Assembly (NCBI GenBank): GCA_958372035.1
Contig: CATXML010000088.1
Location: 1-5,737 of the forward strand
DNA from: an uncultured Collinsella sp.
GTDB lineage: Bacteria; Actinomycetota; Coriobacteriia; Coriobacteriales; Coriobacteriaceae
Length of the DNA: 5,737 nt
Direction: 5' to 3'
Shown: positions 1-5,555 of the stretch, piece by piece
Position numbering within the stretch: the first letter of the stretch is position 1
How the letters are laid out: each line of letters begins with the position of its first letter
Notes under the pieces: model-generated
What the model saw: only the letters and a program-made list of their open reading frames with translations
Database searches by the model: none
Told to the model about the DNA's origin: nothing
Translations under genes and position numbers: made by a program

Positions 1-132
1 GAGCGTCGCGGCCGCAAATCGCGTCAGTCCTACCAGTACATCGATGTCCTTACCGGCCAGGTCGAACTGTTCGACCCCGAGAGCGGCGAACATATCTTTA
101 CCCCGCTCGGCAACCAGCTCGAGGAGCACTAA
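1..132 (+). CDS. C-terminal 43 codons of an unidentified protein (5' end outside window)
   Basis: An open frame runs from the first base to a TAA at 130-132 and reads as a charged start (ERRGRKSRQ) followed by a tail with the look of beta strands (YQYIDVLTGQVELFDPESG). I do not recognise the family; 43 residues show no catalytic motif. In many bacteria the gene before ispE is rsmA/ksgA, but nothing here confirms that. The stop lies 2 nt before the ispE start codon, and the ispE ribosome binding site (GAGGAG, 121-126) lies inside this frame, so the two genes are very probably co-transcribed and translationally coupled. That the frame is real is supported by codon use with G/C in third positions and by the tight spacing. 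Confidence 0.75.
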   Translation, partial: ERRGRKSRQSYQYIDVLTGQVELFDPESGEHIFTPLGNQLEEH

Positions 133-134
133 CG

Positions 135-1031
135 GTGACCGATCGGTCCCTGACTCTTTCCGCGCCGGCAAAGATTAACCTCTACCTGGGGGTTCATACC
201 GAGCGCGATGACCGCGGCTACCACAGGGTCGATTCCCTGATGGCAGCCGTCGGTCTTTCCGATTCCGTGACGGTCGCGCCGGCGCAGGCGCTGACCGTCC
301 AGACGGTTCCGGCATCAGATTTTCCCATGCAAAAGAATACGGCGTATCGGGCTGCGGTTGCTATGGCCGAGCATTATGGTCGCGAGGCAAACATCTGCGT
401 GACGATTGAGAAGCGCATTCCATTGTGCGCCGGCTTGGGCGGCCCCTCGACGGATGCGGCCGCGGTCATTGTCGCCTTGGCGGAGCTCTGGGGAATTGAT
501 CACACCGACCCCGCGCTCGACGACATTGCGCGGGGTATTGGTGCTGACGTCCCGTTCTTTTTGCACGCGAGCCCTGCGTTCTACGTAGGTGGGGGAGACG
601 TGCTGGCAACTGAGTATCCCGCGCTGCCCGCAACGCCCGTCGTGTTGGTCAAGCCGCGCGAGGCAAGCGTTTCGACAATTGAAGCCTATCGACGTTTTGA
701 CGAGGCTCCGGTGCCTGCAGACAAGCCCGGCGCGATAGCTTCTGCCTTGCATGCTGGTGATGCCGAGACGGCATATGCGCTCATCCATAACAACCTGGGT
801 GTCATTTCCGCACAGATGGAGCCGCAGATACAAACGGTTCTCGATTGGCTGCGTAAACAGGACGGCACCGTTGCTGTAGATGTGTGCGGATCGGGTGCCT
901 GCTCATTTGCCATTTGCGACACCGCCGCCACGGCCGAAAGGCTTGCCGACGCTGCCCAGCAAAACGGCTGGTGGTCCTGCGCGACGGAGCTCATTCCCAA
1001 CACGGTTCGCATCGAAGTGCCAAAGAAGTAA
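135..1031 (+). CDS. ispE: 4-diphosphocytidyl-2-C-methyl-D-erythritol kinase
   Basis: Cytoplasmic GHMP-family kinase that phosphorylates CDP-methylerythritol with ATP in the non-mevalonate (MEP) route to isoprenoids. The 298 residues match the usual family length. Visible motifs are the N-terminal substrate-binding APAKINL (residues 10-16, Lys13), YHRVDSL (29-35), the glycine-rich ATP loop CAGLGGPSTDAA (98-109), GADVPFF (136-142) with the likely catalytic Asp138, and a third GHMP motif around VCGSGACSFAI (250-260). The ATP loop has Pro-Ser-Thr where GGSSDAA is more usual, and the third motif reads CGSGACS instead of SGSGP; both are mild departures. The GTG start at 135 is chosen because GAGGAG at 121-126 is correctly spaced and because APAKINL sits at its usual distance from the N-terminus. 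Codon use is less biased than in tatA, greA and lysS, which suggests lower expression. Confidence 0.96.
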   Translation: MTDRSLTLSAPAKINLYLGVHTERDDRGYHRVDSLMAAVGLSDSVTVAPAQALTVQTVPASDFPMQKNTAYRAAVAMAEHYGREANICVTIEKRIPLCAGLGGPSTDAAAVIVALAELWGIDHTDPALDDIARGIGADVPFFLHASPAFYVGGGDVLATEYPALPATPVVLVKPREASVSTIEAYRRFDEAPVPADKPGAIASALHAGDAETAYALIHNNLGVISAQMEPQIQTVLDWLRKQDGTVAVDVCGSGACSFAICDTAATAERLADAAQQNGWWSCATELIPNTVRIEVPKK

Positions 1032-1060
1032 AAATTTCTCTAGCACACGACGGAAATCTT

Positions 1061-1069
1061 TGTTACTAT
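1061..1069 (+). promoter_or_regulatory. Extended -10 promoter element for tRNA-Pro
   Basis: TG-T-TACTAT (TG at 1061-1062, hexamer 1064-1069) is a good extended -10 about 11 nt before the mature tRNA 5' end, giving a start near 1076 and a very short leader. The -35 region is weak: the best matches are TAGCAC at 1041-1046 or CTAGCA at 1040-1045, which an extended -10 could compensate. The ispE stop is 30 nt upstream with no terminator between, so read-through from ispE is also possible. Confidence 0.5.
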
Positions 1070-1080
1070 AGTCGAGCTAA

Positions 1081-1157
1081 CGGGTTGTGGCTCAGTTTGG
1101 TAGAGCACTGCGTTCGGGACGCAGGGGTCGCTGGTTCAAATCCAGTCAACCCGACCA
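1081..1157 (+). tRNA. tRNA-Pro (anticodon CGG)
   Basis: A 77-nt cloverleaf assembled by hand. The acceptor stem CGGGTTG pairs with CAACCCG, with the C1-G72 pair typical of bacterial tRNA-Pro. The D stem is GCTC/GAGC with loop AGTTTGGTA, and the anticodon stem is CTGCG/CGCAG with loop TTCGGGA, so the anticodon is CGG and reads CCG. The variable loop has 5 nt. The T arm is GCTGG-TTCAAAT-CCAGT, with one G-T pair. The discriminator is A1154, and CCA is encoded at 1155-1157. It is a stand-alone tRNA between ispE and tatA with its own promoter and terminator. Reading frames that run across it are not genes. Confidence 0.98.
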
Positions 1158-1167
1158 GAGCATGAGG

Positions 1168-1196
1168 AGGGACCGCTTCTTGCGGTCCCTTTTTTT
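1168..1196 (+). terminator. Intrinsic terminator after tRNA-Pro
   Basis: Stem GGGACCGC (1169-1176) with GCGGTCCC (1182-1189), loop TTCTT, an A-T pair at 1168/1190, followed by seven T residues (1190-1196). A textbook terminator that begins 11 nt after the encoded CCA. It isolates the tRNA from tatA. Confidence 0.95.
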
Positions 1197-1204
1197 AGCT
1201 ATTG

Positions 1205-1233
1205 TTGTGATACCGCGATACCCGCGGTATACT
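1205..1233 (+). promoter_or_regulatory. Sigma-70-type promoter of tatA
   Basis: TTGTGA (1205-1210) and TATACT (1228-1233) are separated by 17 bp, giving 4/6 and 5/6 matches to the consensus. The predicted start is near 1240, leaving a leader of about 30 nt with GGAGG (1260-1264) five nt before the tatA ATG. It lies directly after the tRNA terminator, so tatA is its own transcription unit. Confidence 0.75.
1210..1230 (+). promoter_or_regulatory. Perfect inverted repeat inside the tatA promoter, possible operator
   Basis: ATACCGCG (1210-1217) and CGCGGTAT (1223-1230) form a perfect 8-bp dyad with a 5-nt centre. It occupies the spacer between the -35 and -10 boxes and overlaps the -10 by three bases. 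This is the position of many repressor operators. No T tract follows, so it is not a terminator. The cognate regulator is unknown. Confidence 0.5.
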
Positions 1234-1269
1234 CATTCGAGCTTGTCTCGCTGTATTGTGGAGGTCTAC

Positions 1270-1545
1270 ATGTTTGGACTGAGGGCTCCTGAGCTCATCA
1301 TTATTCTCGTCGTTGTCCTGATTATCTTCGGGCCCAAGAACCTGCCGAAGCTCGGCAAGTCTCTCGGCTCTACCGTCAAGAATATCCGCGAGGGTATGGA
1401 GGGCGACGATAAGGCCGAGACCAAGCAGGCCGAGGAGGTCGTGGTCGAGCAGTCCGAGGAGGACAAGGAGATCGCTGAGCTCGAGGCCAAGCTCGCTGCT
1501 GCCAAGAAGAAGCAGGCAGAGGACAGCGACGCGGACGCAGAGTAG
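1270..1545 (+). CDS. tatA: Sec-independent (twin-arginine) translocase subunit TatA
   Basis: Pore or channel-forming component of the Tat system, which exports folded proteins across the cytoplasmic membrane using the proton motive force. The 91-residue product has the family layout: a short N-terminal transmembrane helix (about residues 7-20, ELIIILVVVLIIF), the Phe-Gly hinge (20-21), an amphipathic helix with the signature FGPKNLPKLGKSLG (20-33), then an acidic and lysine-rich, probably helical tail (about 46-91). Glu8 sits at the position where TatA proteins often carry a polar residue. TatA and TatB are hard to tell apart from sequence alone; the short tail and single copy favour TatA. 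The ATG at 1270 is chosen for GGAGG at 1260-1264; a frame that starts earlier, in the tRNA, is an artefact. No tatC is nearby. The unit is bounded by a promoter at 1205 and a terminator at 1571. Confidence 0.93.
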   Translation: MFGLRAPELIIILVVVLIIFGPKNLPKLGKSLGSTVKNIREGMEGDDKAETKQAEEVVVEQSEEDKEIAELEAKLAAAKKKQAEDSDADAE

Positions 1546-1570
1546 TCCCATCCCTTTGGGGTGAGCACCT

Positions 1571-1603
1571 GACCGGCTTGCCCGCAGGCTAGCCGGTCTT
1601 TTT
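1571..1603 (+). terminator. Intrinsic terminator after tatA
   Basis: GACCGGCT (1571-1578) pairs with AGCCGGTC (1591-1598). After a T-T mismatch the stem continues as GCC (1580-1582) / GGC (1587-1589) around a CGCA loop. TTTTTCGTTTT follows from 1599. It separates tatA from greA. Confidence 0.93.
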
Positions 1604-1651
1604 CGTTTTGTTGACAGTTGATTGTTTGATCAGAGTTGGGGAGATATCCGT

Positions 1652-2122
1652 ATGGACGCAAGCCAGATCGTACTGACCGCTGAGGGCCGCCAGAAGCTCG
1701 TCGAGGAGCTCGCTTGGCGTGAGGGCGATTACGCCAAGGAGATCGTCGAGGACATCAAGGAAGCCCGCGCGTTCGGCGACCTTTCGGAGAACTCCGAGTA
1801 CGATGCCGCCAAGGACAAGCAGGCCCAGAACGCCGCTCGTATTGCCGAGATCCAGGCCATCCTCGCCAACGCTCAGGTTGCTGCCACCACGGGCGATCTG
1901 ACCGTCTCCATCGGTTCTACCGTTTCTCTGATTGATCCCAACGGTGAGGTCATGGAAGTCACGCTCGTCGGTACCACCGAGACCAACTCGCTCGAGCACA
2001 AGATTTCCAACGAGTCTCCGGTCGGTCACGCCATCATCGGTCACGGCGAGGGCGACTCCGTCGAGGTCGTTACGCCTTCCGGCAAGACTCGCGTCTACAC
2101 CATCGCCAAGATTGCACGCTAG
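1652..2122 (+). CDS. greA: Transcription elongation factor GreA
   Basis: Rescues backtracked RNA polymerase by entering the secondary channel and stimulating cleavage of the 3' end of the nascent RNA. At 156 residues it has the standard GreA length. An N-terminal coiled coil (about 5-75) carries the acidic tip motif GDLSENSEY (42-50), with Asp43 and Glu46 matching the Mg2+-coordinating pair of the family. The C-terminal FKBP-like domain (about 85-156) shows the usual SPVGHAIIGHGEGDSVEV stretch (122-139). The ATG at 1652 is chosen because GGGGAG (1638-1643) lies 8 nt upstream and the protein then begins at the usual distance from TAEGRQKL; a TTG start at 1622 in the same frame would add ten unrelated residues. 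It is followed after 79 nt by lysS, an order compatible with co-expression of the transcription and translation machinery. Confidence 0.97.
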   Translation: MDASQIVLTAEGRQKLVEELAWREGDYAKEIVEDIKEARAFGDLSENSEYDAAKDKQAQNAARIAEIQAILANAQVAATTGDLTVSIGSTVSLIDPNGEVMEVTLVGTTETNSLEHKISNESPVGHAIIGHGEGDSVEVVTPSGKTRVYTIAKIAR

Positions 2123-2126
2123 ACCA

Positions 2127-2183
2127 CGGTCCCGCGTAAAGGTATGTTTTCGCTCCCTGGGACCGAATCCTGGGGAGCGTTTT
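2127..2183 (+). promoter_or_regulatory. greA-lysS intergenic hairpins: terminator or attenuator-like structure
   Basis: A terminator-like stem pairs CGCTCCC (2151-2157) with GGGAGCG (2173-2179), followed by only four T residues (2180-2183). An alternative stem pairs CGGTCCC (2127-2133) with GGGACCG (2159-2165). Each stem uses part of the other's loop, so they exclude one another or form a pseudoknot. Only 18 nt separate the T tract from the lysS ATG, too little for a downstream promoter. A weak promoter, TAGACC (2120-2125) and TATGTT (2143-2148) with 17-bp spacing, lies over the left part. Confidence 0.5.
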
Positions 2184-2201
2184 AGTTTGAGGAGCTAACT
2201 T

Positions 2202-4166
2202 ATGGCAGAGAACCAGAACGCCGCAGATCAGGCATCGACGCTCAACGACGAGCGCGCCACCCGCCTGGCCAAGCGCGCCGCCCTGTTCGAGGCGGGCCAG
2301 AACCCCTATCCCGAGCACTCTGAGCTTGAGGACTACGTTGCCGATATCGAGGCTAAGTACGCCGAGCTTGCCGATGGCGAGGACACCGAGGACGTCGTGA
2401 AGATCGCCGGCCGCGTGGTCGCCAAGCGCGGTCAGGGCAAGATCATGTTCATCGTCGTGCGCGATGCGACTGCCGAGATTCAGCTGTTCTGCCGCATCAA
2501 CGACATGGACGAGGCTGCCTGGAATACGCTCAAGTCCCTCGACCTGGGCGACATCTTGGGCGTGACAGGCGTGGTTGTGCGCACCCAGCGCGGCCAGCTT
2601 TCCGTTGCCCCTAAGAGCGCGACCCTGCTTTCCAAGGCCGTTCGTCCGCTGCCCGAGAAGTTCCACGGTCTTTCCGACAAGGAGACCCGCTATCGCCAGC
2701 GCTATGTCGACCTGATCGCCAACGACGACGTTCGCGAGACCTTCCGTAAGCGTTCGCAGATTCTCTCCACCTTCCGTCGCTTTATGGAGTCCGACGGCTA
2801 CATGGAGGTCGAGACCCCCATCCTGCAGACCATCCAGGGTGGTGCCACGGCCAAGCCGTTCATTACCCACTTCAACGCGCTCGATCAGGAGTGCTACCTG
2901 CGTATTGCCACCGAGCTGCACCTCAAGCGCTGCATCGTCGGTGGTTTTGAGCGCGTGTTCGAGATCGGCCGCATCTTCCGTAACGAGGGCATGGACCTTA
3001 CCCACAACCCCGAGTTCACCACGATGGAGGCCTACCGTGCCTTCTCCGACCTCGAGGGCATGAAGGCGCTCGCCCAGGGTGTCATTAAGGCGGCTAACAA
3101 GGCCATCGGCAACCCCGAGGTCATCGAGTACCAGGGCCAGACCATTGACCTTTCTGGTGAGTGGGCCAGCCGTCCCATGACCGACATCGTCTCCGACGTG
3201 CTCGGCAAGCAGGTCACCATCGACACGCCGGTCGAGGAGCTCGCTGCCGCAGCACGCGAGAAGGGCCTGGAGATCAAGCCCGAGTGGACTGCTGGCAAGA
3301 TCATCGCCGAGATTTACGATGAGCTGGGCGAGGACACCATCGTCAACCCCACGTTCGTGTGCGATTACCCCATCGAGGTCAGCCCGCTTGCCAAGCGCTT
3401 TGAGGACGATCCGCGCCTGACGCACCGCTTTGAGCTGGTTATCGCCGGTCACGAGTACGCCAACGCGTTCTCCGAGCTCAACGACCCGGTCGACCAGGCC
3501 GAGCGCTTTGCCGCCCAGATGGCCGAGAAGGCTGGCGGCGACGACGAGGCCATGGAGTACGACGAGGACTACGTGCGCGCCCTCGAGTACGGTATGCCTC
3601 CCGCGGGCGGCATCGGCATCGGTATCGACCGCGTGGTCATGCTGCTCACCAACCAGGCTTCCATCCGCGACGTGCTACTGTTCCCGCACATGAAGCCCGA
3701 GAAGGGTTTCCAGTCCGGTGCCGCTGCCGCCAAGGCTGCCGAGGCCGGCAACGCCGCGAGCCCGTTCGTCAAGCCGCTCAAGCCCACGGTTGATTACTCC
3801 AAGATCGCCGTCGAGCCGCTGTTTGAGGAGTTCGTCGACTTCGATACCTTCTCCAAGAGCGATTTCCGCGCTGTGAAGGTCAAGGCGTGCGAGGCCGTCA
3901 AGAAGTCCAAGAAGCTGCTGAACTTTACGCTCGACGACGGCACTGGCACCGACCGCACCATCCTCTCCGGCATTCACGGTTATTATGAGCCCGAGGACCT
4001 GGTCGGCAAGACTCTGCTCGCCATCACCAACCTGCCTCCGCGCAAGATGATGGGTATTCCCAGCTGCGGCATGCTCATCAGCGCTATCCACGAGGAGGAG
4101 GGCGAGGAGCGTCTCAATCTGATCCAGCTCGACGCTTCCATCCCCGCCGGCGCAAAGATGTACTAA
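2202..4166 (+). CDS. lysS: Lysyl-tRNA synthetase (class II) with C-terminal tRNA-binding domain
   Basis: Attaches lysine to tRNA-Lys in the cytoplasm. The anticodon-binding OB fold lies at about 65-145 (VKIAGRVVAKRGQGKIMFIV onward). The class II catalytic domain spans about 165-500, with motif 2 in RIFRNEGMDLTHNPEF (257-272), the LysRS stretch NAFSELNDPVDQAERF (421-436), and motif 3 in GGIGIGIDRVVML (469-481). This would end a normal LysRS of about 500 residues. Here an Ala/Lys-rich linker (about 503-530) leads to a further OB-fold domain (about 545-654) of the EMAPII/Trbp111 type known from the MetRS C-terminus: DFRAVKVKACEAVKKSKKLL (554-573), SGIHGYYEPEDLVGK (589-603), NLPPRKMMGIPSCGMLISA (610-628), ending SIPAGAKMY. 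The frame is continuous with no stop or codon-use shift, so it is a true fusion that probably raises tRNA affinity. The ATG at 2202 has GAGGAG (2189-2194) seven nt upstream. Confidence 0.97.
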   Translation: MAENQNAADQASTLNDERATRLAKRAALFEAGQNPYPEHSELEDYVADIEAKYAELADGEDTEDVVKIAGRVVAKRGQGKIMFIVVRDATAEIQLFCRINDMDEAAWNTLKSLDLGDILGVTGVVVRTQRGQLSVAPKSATLLSKAVRPLPEKFHGLSDKETRYRQRYVDLIANDDVRETFRKRSQILSTFRRFMESDGYMEVETPILQTIQGGATAKPFITHFNALDQECYLRIATELHLKRCIVGGFERVFEIGRIFRNEGMDLTHNPEFTTMEAYRAFSDLEGMKALAQGVIKAANKAIGNPEVIEYQGQTIDLSGEWASRPMTDIVSDVLGKQVTIDTPVEELAAAAREKGLEIKPEWTAGKIIAEIYDELGEDTIVNPTFVCDYPIEVSPLAKRFEDDPRLTHRFELVIAGHEYANAFSELNDPVDQAERFAAQMAEKAGGDDEAMEYDEDYVRALEYGMPPAGGIGIGIDRVVMLLTNQASIRDVLLFPHMKPEKGFQSGAAAAKAAEAGNAASPFVKPLKPTVDYSKIAVEPLFEEFVDFDTFSKSDFRAVKVKACEAVKKSKKLLNFTLDDGTGTDRTILSGIHGYYEPEDLVGKTLLAITNLPPRKMMGIPSCGMLISAIHEEEGEERLNLIQLDASIPAGAKMY

Positions 4167-4169
4167 CTA

Positions 4170-4196
4170 GTTACGCGGTTCTACGAACCGCGTAAC
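4170..4196 (+). terminator. 12-bp perfect hairpin after lysS, terminator without T tract
   Basis: GTTACGCGGTTC (4170-4181) and GAACCGCGTAAC (4185-4196) are exact complements around a 3-nt loop, starting 4 nt after the lysS stop. The position fits a terminator, but GGCTCG follows instead of T residues. It could act in RNA 3'-end stability, as a U-less terminator, or together with the hairpin at 4245-4279. Confidence 0.5.
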
Positions 4197-4200
4197 GGCT

Positions 4201-4320
4201 CGACGCTGCGCGGGCCGCATTTGGACAATCTGACGCTCAACTTCAAGGGCGCGACCAGAAGGTCAGCGCCCTTTCGTTTCACGTCACCTTGTCTCAAATG
4301 CGACCCGCTCGCTGACGTCG
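4201..4320. repeat. 120-bp imperfect palindrome, intergenic repeat-like element
   Basis: The two halves are complementary along their length: CGACG (4201-4205)/CGTCG (4316-4320); GCGGG (4210-4214)/CCCGC (4304-4308); CGCATTTG (4216-4223)/CAAATGCG (4295-4302); GACAA (4224-4228)/TTGTC (4289-4293); TGACG (4231-4235)/CGTCA (4282-4286); AAGGGCGC (4245-4252)/GCGCCCTT (4266-4273); GACC (4253-4256)/GGTC (4261-4264) around AGAA. I count about 46 pairs with small bulges. A short open frame across it (4221-4403) has no ribosome binding site and is not called. Whether it recurs in the genome cannot be seen here, but the form suggests a REP- or MITE-like element. Confidence 0.75.
4245..4279 (+). terminator. 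Central hairpin of the palindrome, likely lysS terminator
   Basis: AAGGGCGC-GACC, an AGAA loop, GGTC, a bulged A4265, then GCGCCCTT: twelve pairs, followed by TTTCGTTTC on the + strand. It is the apical part of the 120-bp palindrome and has a better terminator shape than the hairpin at 4170-4196. Confidence 0.6.
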
Positions 4321-4356
4321 CCAATACATCGGCGTTGCCTTGGCCGTCAATAGTCA

Positions 4357-4370
4357 TTGGGTGTTCCTAT
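4357..4370 (-). other. Inferred right-end/host junction of the IS110 element
   Basis: Read on the minus strand, 4370-4364 is ATAGGAA and 4363-4357 is CACCCAA. The first 7-mer is repeated in the proposed donor guide of the bridge RNA (5614-5608). The second is the exact complement of the proposed target guide (5655-5649). The two abut, so the element boundary is put at about 4363/4364. The core dinucleotide is probably within GAAC at 4366-4363, but it is not resolved to the base. Confidence 0.65.
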
Positions 4371-4375
4371 AGTTT

Positions 4376-4381
4376 TGTCAA
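4376..4381 (-). promoter_or_regulatory. Outward-facing TTGACA (-35 box) in the IS right end
   Basis: On the minus strand a perfect TTGACA lies 9 nt after the recombinase stop codon and 12 nt before the inferred end, pointing out of the element. No good -10 lies 16-18 nt downstream in the host sequence. In the circular form it would be joined to the left end, where it could pair with a -10 and drive the bridge RNA, as described for IS110 elements. Confidence 0.55.
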
Positions 4382-4390
4382 CCTTCGACG

Positions 4391-5524
4391 CTACTCCCGG
4401 TAGGGCACCCGGTCGCGCATCACGGCGTATATCGCCCTGAGCCGCTTCCTCGCGACGGCCTTGAGCGCCCTGCCGTGGCCCATGCCCCGCGCCCTGCAGG
4501 CCCGGTAGTACTCGCCGTAGCGCCCCGAGGACCTCACCAGGCTGTTGCACGAGAAGATCAGGAGAGACTTGAGCCTCGCGTCGCCCCGCCTGGACGCCCT
4601 GACCGACCTCACCGACGTGCCGGAGCTCCTCACCCTCGGGGCTATGCCGCAGTACGAGGCCAGGTGGTCGTGGTCCGGGAACCTCGCGATGTCGACCGAC
4701 ACCGCGAGCTGCGCCGCCGTCCTCGGCCCGACGCCGGGCACGGTGAGCAGGCACGCGTAGGTCTCGTCGCCCTCGAGCAGCGCCGCCGTCTCGGCCTCGA
4801 GGGCCCCGGCCTCGTCGAGGGCCTCCGATATCCGGGCGGCAAGGAACCTGACCTGCCTGTTCTCGGCCTCGATGAGCGCCGGCGGCGGCGCGGTCGAGGC
4901 GGCCGCGGCCTCCCCGGCGGCCTCGGCCCGCGGGCCCCCGGCCCCGGAGCGGGCGATCCCCCACGCCCCGCCGAACCCGGCGAGCAGCTCCAGCCACCGG
5001 CGGTCCGACAGGTCGACCGCGGCCTCGAGGGCCGGGCAGGACTCGAGCAGCACCGCGCGCAGGCGGTTCTTGTCCCTGGTCGCGCAGGCGACGACGTGGT
5101 CGCGCTGGGAGGAGAGGGCGCGGGCGGCCTCGAGGGCCTCGCCGCGGCCCGGGACCCCCGACAGGGAGTCCGGCACGCCCAGGGCGGTCCGCGCGATCAC
5201 CGCGGCGTCGCGCTCGTCGGTCTTGGCCTCGCCGGCGAACAGCCCGGCGGCGCGGCTGGCGGCGAGGCCGGGCAGGTAGGCGACCGCCAGCCCCGCGGCG
5301 CGGGCGCGCCGCACGGCGAGGGACCCTATGTTGCGGAACTGGTCGACGACGACGAGCGTGCCGGCGGGCGCGGAGGAGAACAGCGCGTCGAGAGCGCCCT
5401 CCCGGTTGCGGACGGGGGCGCTGGCCAGCACCTCCCCGCCGCGGTCGATCAGGCAGGCCCAGTGGGAGGACTTGCCGACGTCCAGGCCGAGCACGGCCGC
5501 GGGTCTGGTCGATGGCGCTTTCAC
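4391..5524 (-). CDS. IS110-family DEDD recombinase (transposase)
   Basis: Catalyses bridge-RNA-guided excision, circularisation and integration of the element. From the chosen GTG start the product has 377 residues. The N-terminal RuvC-like (DEDD_Tnp_IS110) domain shows Asp15 in LGLDVGKSSHW, Asp61 in LVVVDQ, and Asp103/Asp106 in KTDERDA. A coiled-coil-like, Ala/Glu-rich middle follows (about 200-250). The Tnp20 domain has LLTVPGVGPRTAAQLA (about 259-274), the SYCGIAPRV stretch and a serine pair in RSSGTS (about 300-301) as likely nucleophile. Position two of the acidic tetrad is Asp where the family norm is Glu; I recall VVDQ in other actinobacterial members. The GTG at 5524-5522 is preferred to the longer start at 5578-5576 because GGAAGGA (5538-5532) lies 7 nt before it, whereas the longer form would translate the donor loop of the bridge RNA. 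No frameshift is seen. Confidence 0.93.
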   Translation of the reverse strand: MKAPSTRPAAVLGLDVGKSSHWACLIDRGGEVLASAPVRNREGALDALFSSAPAGTLVVVDQFRNIGSLAVRRARAAGLAVAYLPGLAASRAAGLFAGEAKTDERDAAVIARTALGVPDSLSGVPGRGEALEAARALSSQRDHVVACATRDKNRLRAVLLESCPALEAAVDLSDRRWLELLAGFGGAWGIARSGAGGPRAEAAGEAAAASTAPPPALIEAENRQVRFLAARISEALDEAGALEAETAALLEGDETYACLLTVPGVGPRTAAQLAVSVDIARFPDHDHLASYCGIAPRVRSSGTSVRSVRASRRGDARLKSLLIFSCNSLVRSSGRYGEYYRACRARGMGHGRALKAVARKRLRAIYAVMRDRVPYRE

Positions 5525-5531
5525 GGTGGTA

Positions 5532-5555
5532 TCCTTCCGGTAGTCGTTCGACCGG
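5532..5555 (-). promoter_or_regulatory. Recombinase ribosome binding site with overlapping hairpin
   Basis: On the minus strand CCGGU (5555-5551) pairs with ACCGG (5541-5537) around a 9-nt loop. The last GG is the start of the Shine-Dalgarno GGAAGGA (5538-5532). A competing pairing of AUCC (5557-5554) with GGAU (5534-5531) would cover the AGGA core. The hairpin may mark the bridge RNA 3' end and may restrain translation. Confidence 0.5.

Noticed and set aside
1087..1269. N-terminal extension of tatA starting within tRNA-Pro
   Set aside because: It would cross the tRNA, its terminator and the tatA promoter; the ATG at 1270 has a good ribosome binding site.
1611..1616. Perfect TTGACA upstream of greA
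   Set aside because: No acceptable -10 at 16-18 bp (17 bp downstream reads AGTTGG), so a promoter is not called although greA must have one nearby.
2123..2201. T-box or lysine riboswitch before lysS
   Set aside because: The gap has only 79 nt and no T-box consensus or specifier stem; both RNA classes need about 150-200 nt or more.
2070..3452. Long minus-strand open frame (460 codons) across greA and lysS
   Set aside because: It is antisense to two clearly identified genes, has no ribosome binding site or family motif, and arises from GC-biased third positions.
4221..4403. Small + strand frame of 60 codons across the palindrome and the IS right end
   Set aside because: No ribosome binding site, it crosses the inferred IS boundary and runs into the recombinase gene; the palindrome explains the sequence better.
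4872..5279. + strand frame of 135 codons opposite the recombinase
   Set aside because: Shadow frame in very GC-rich DNA; composition is Ala/Arg/Ser-rich with no motif.
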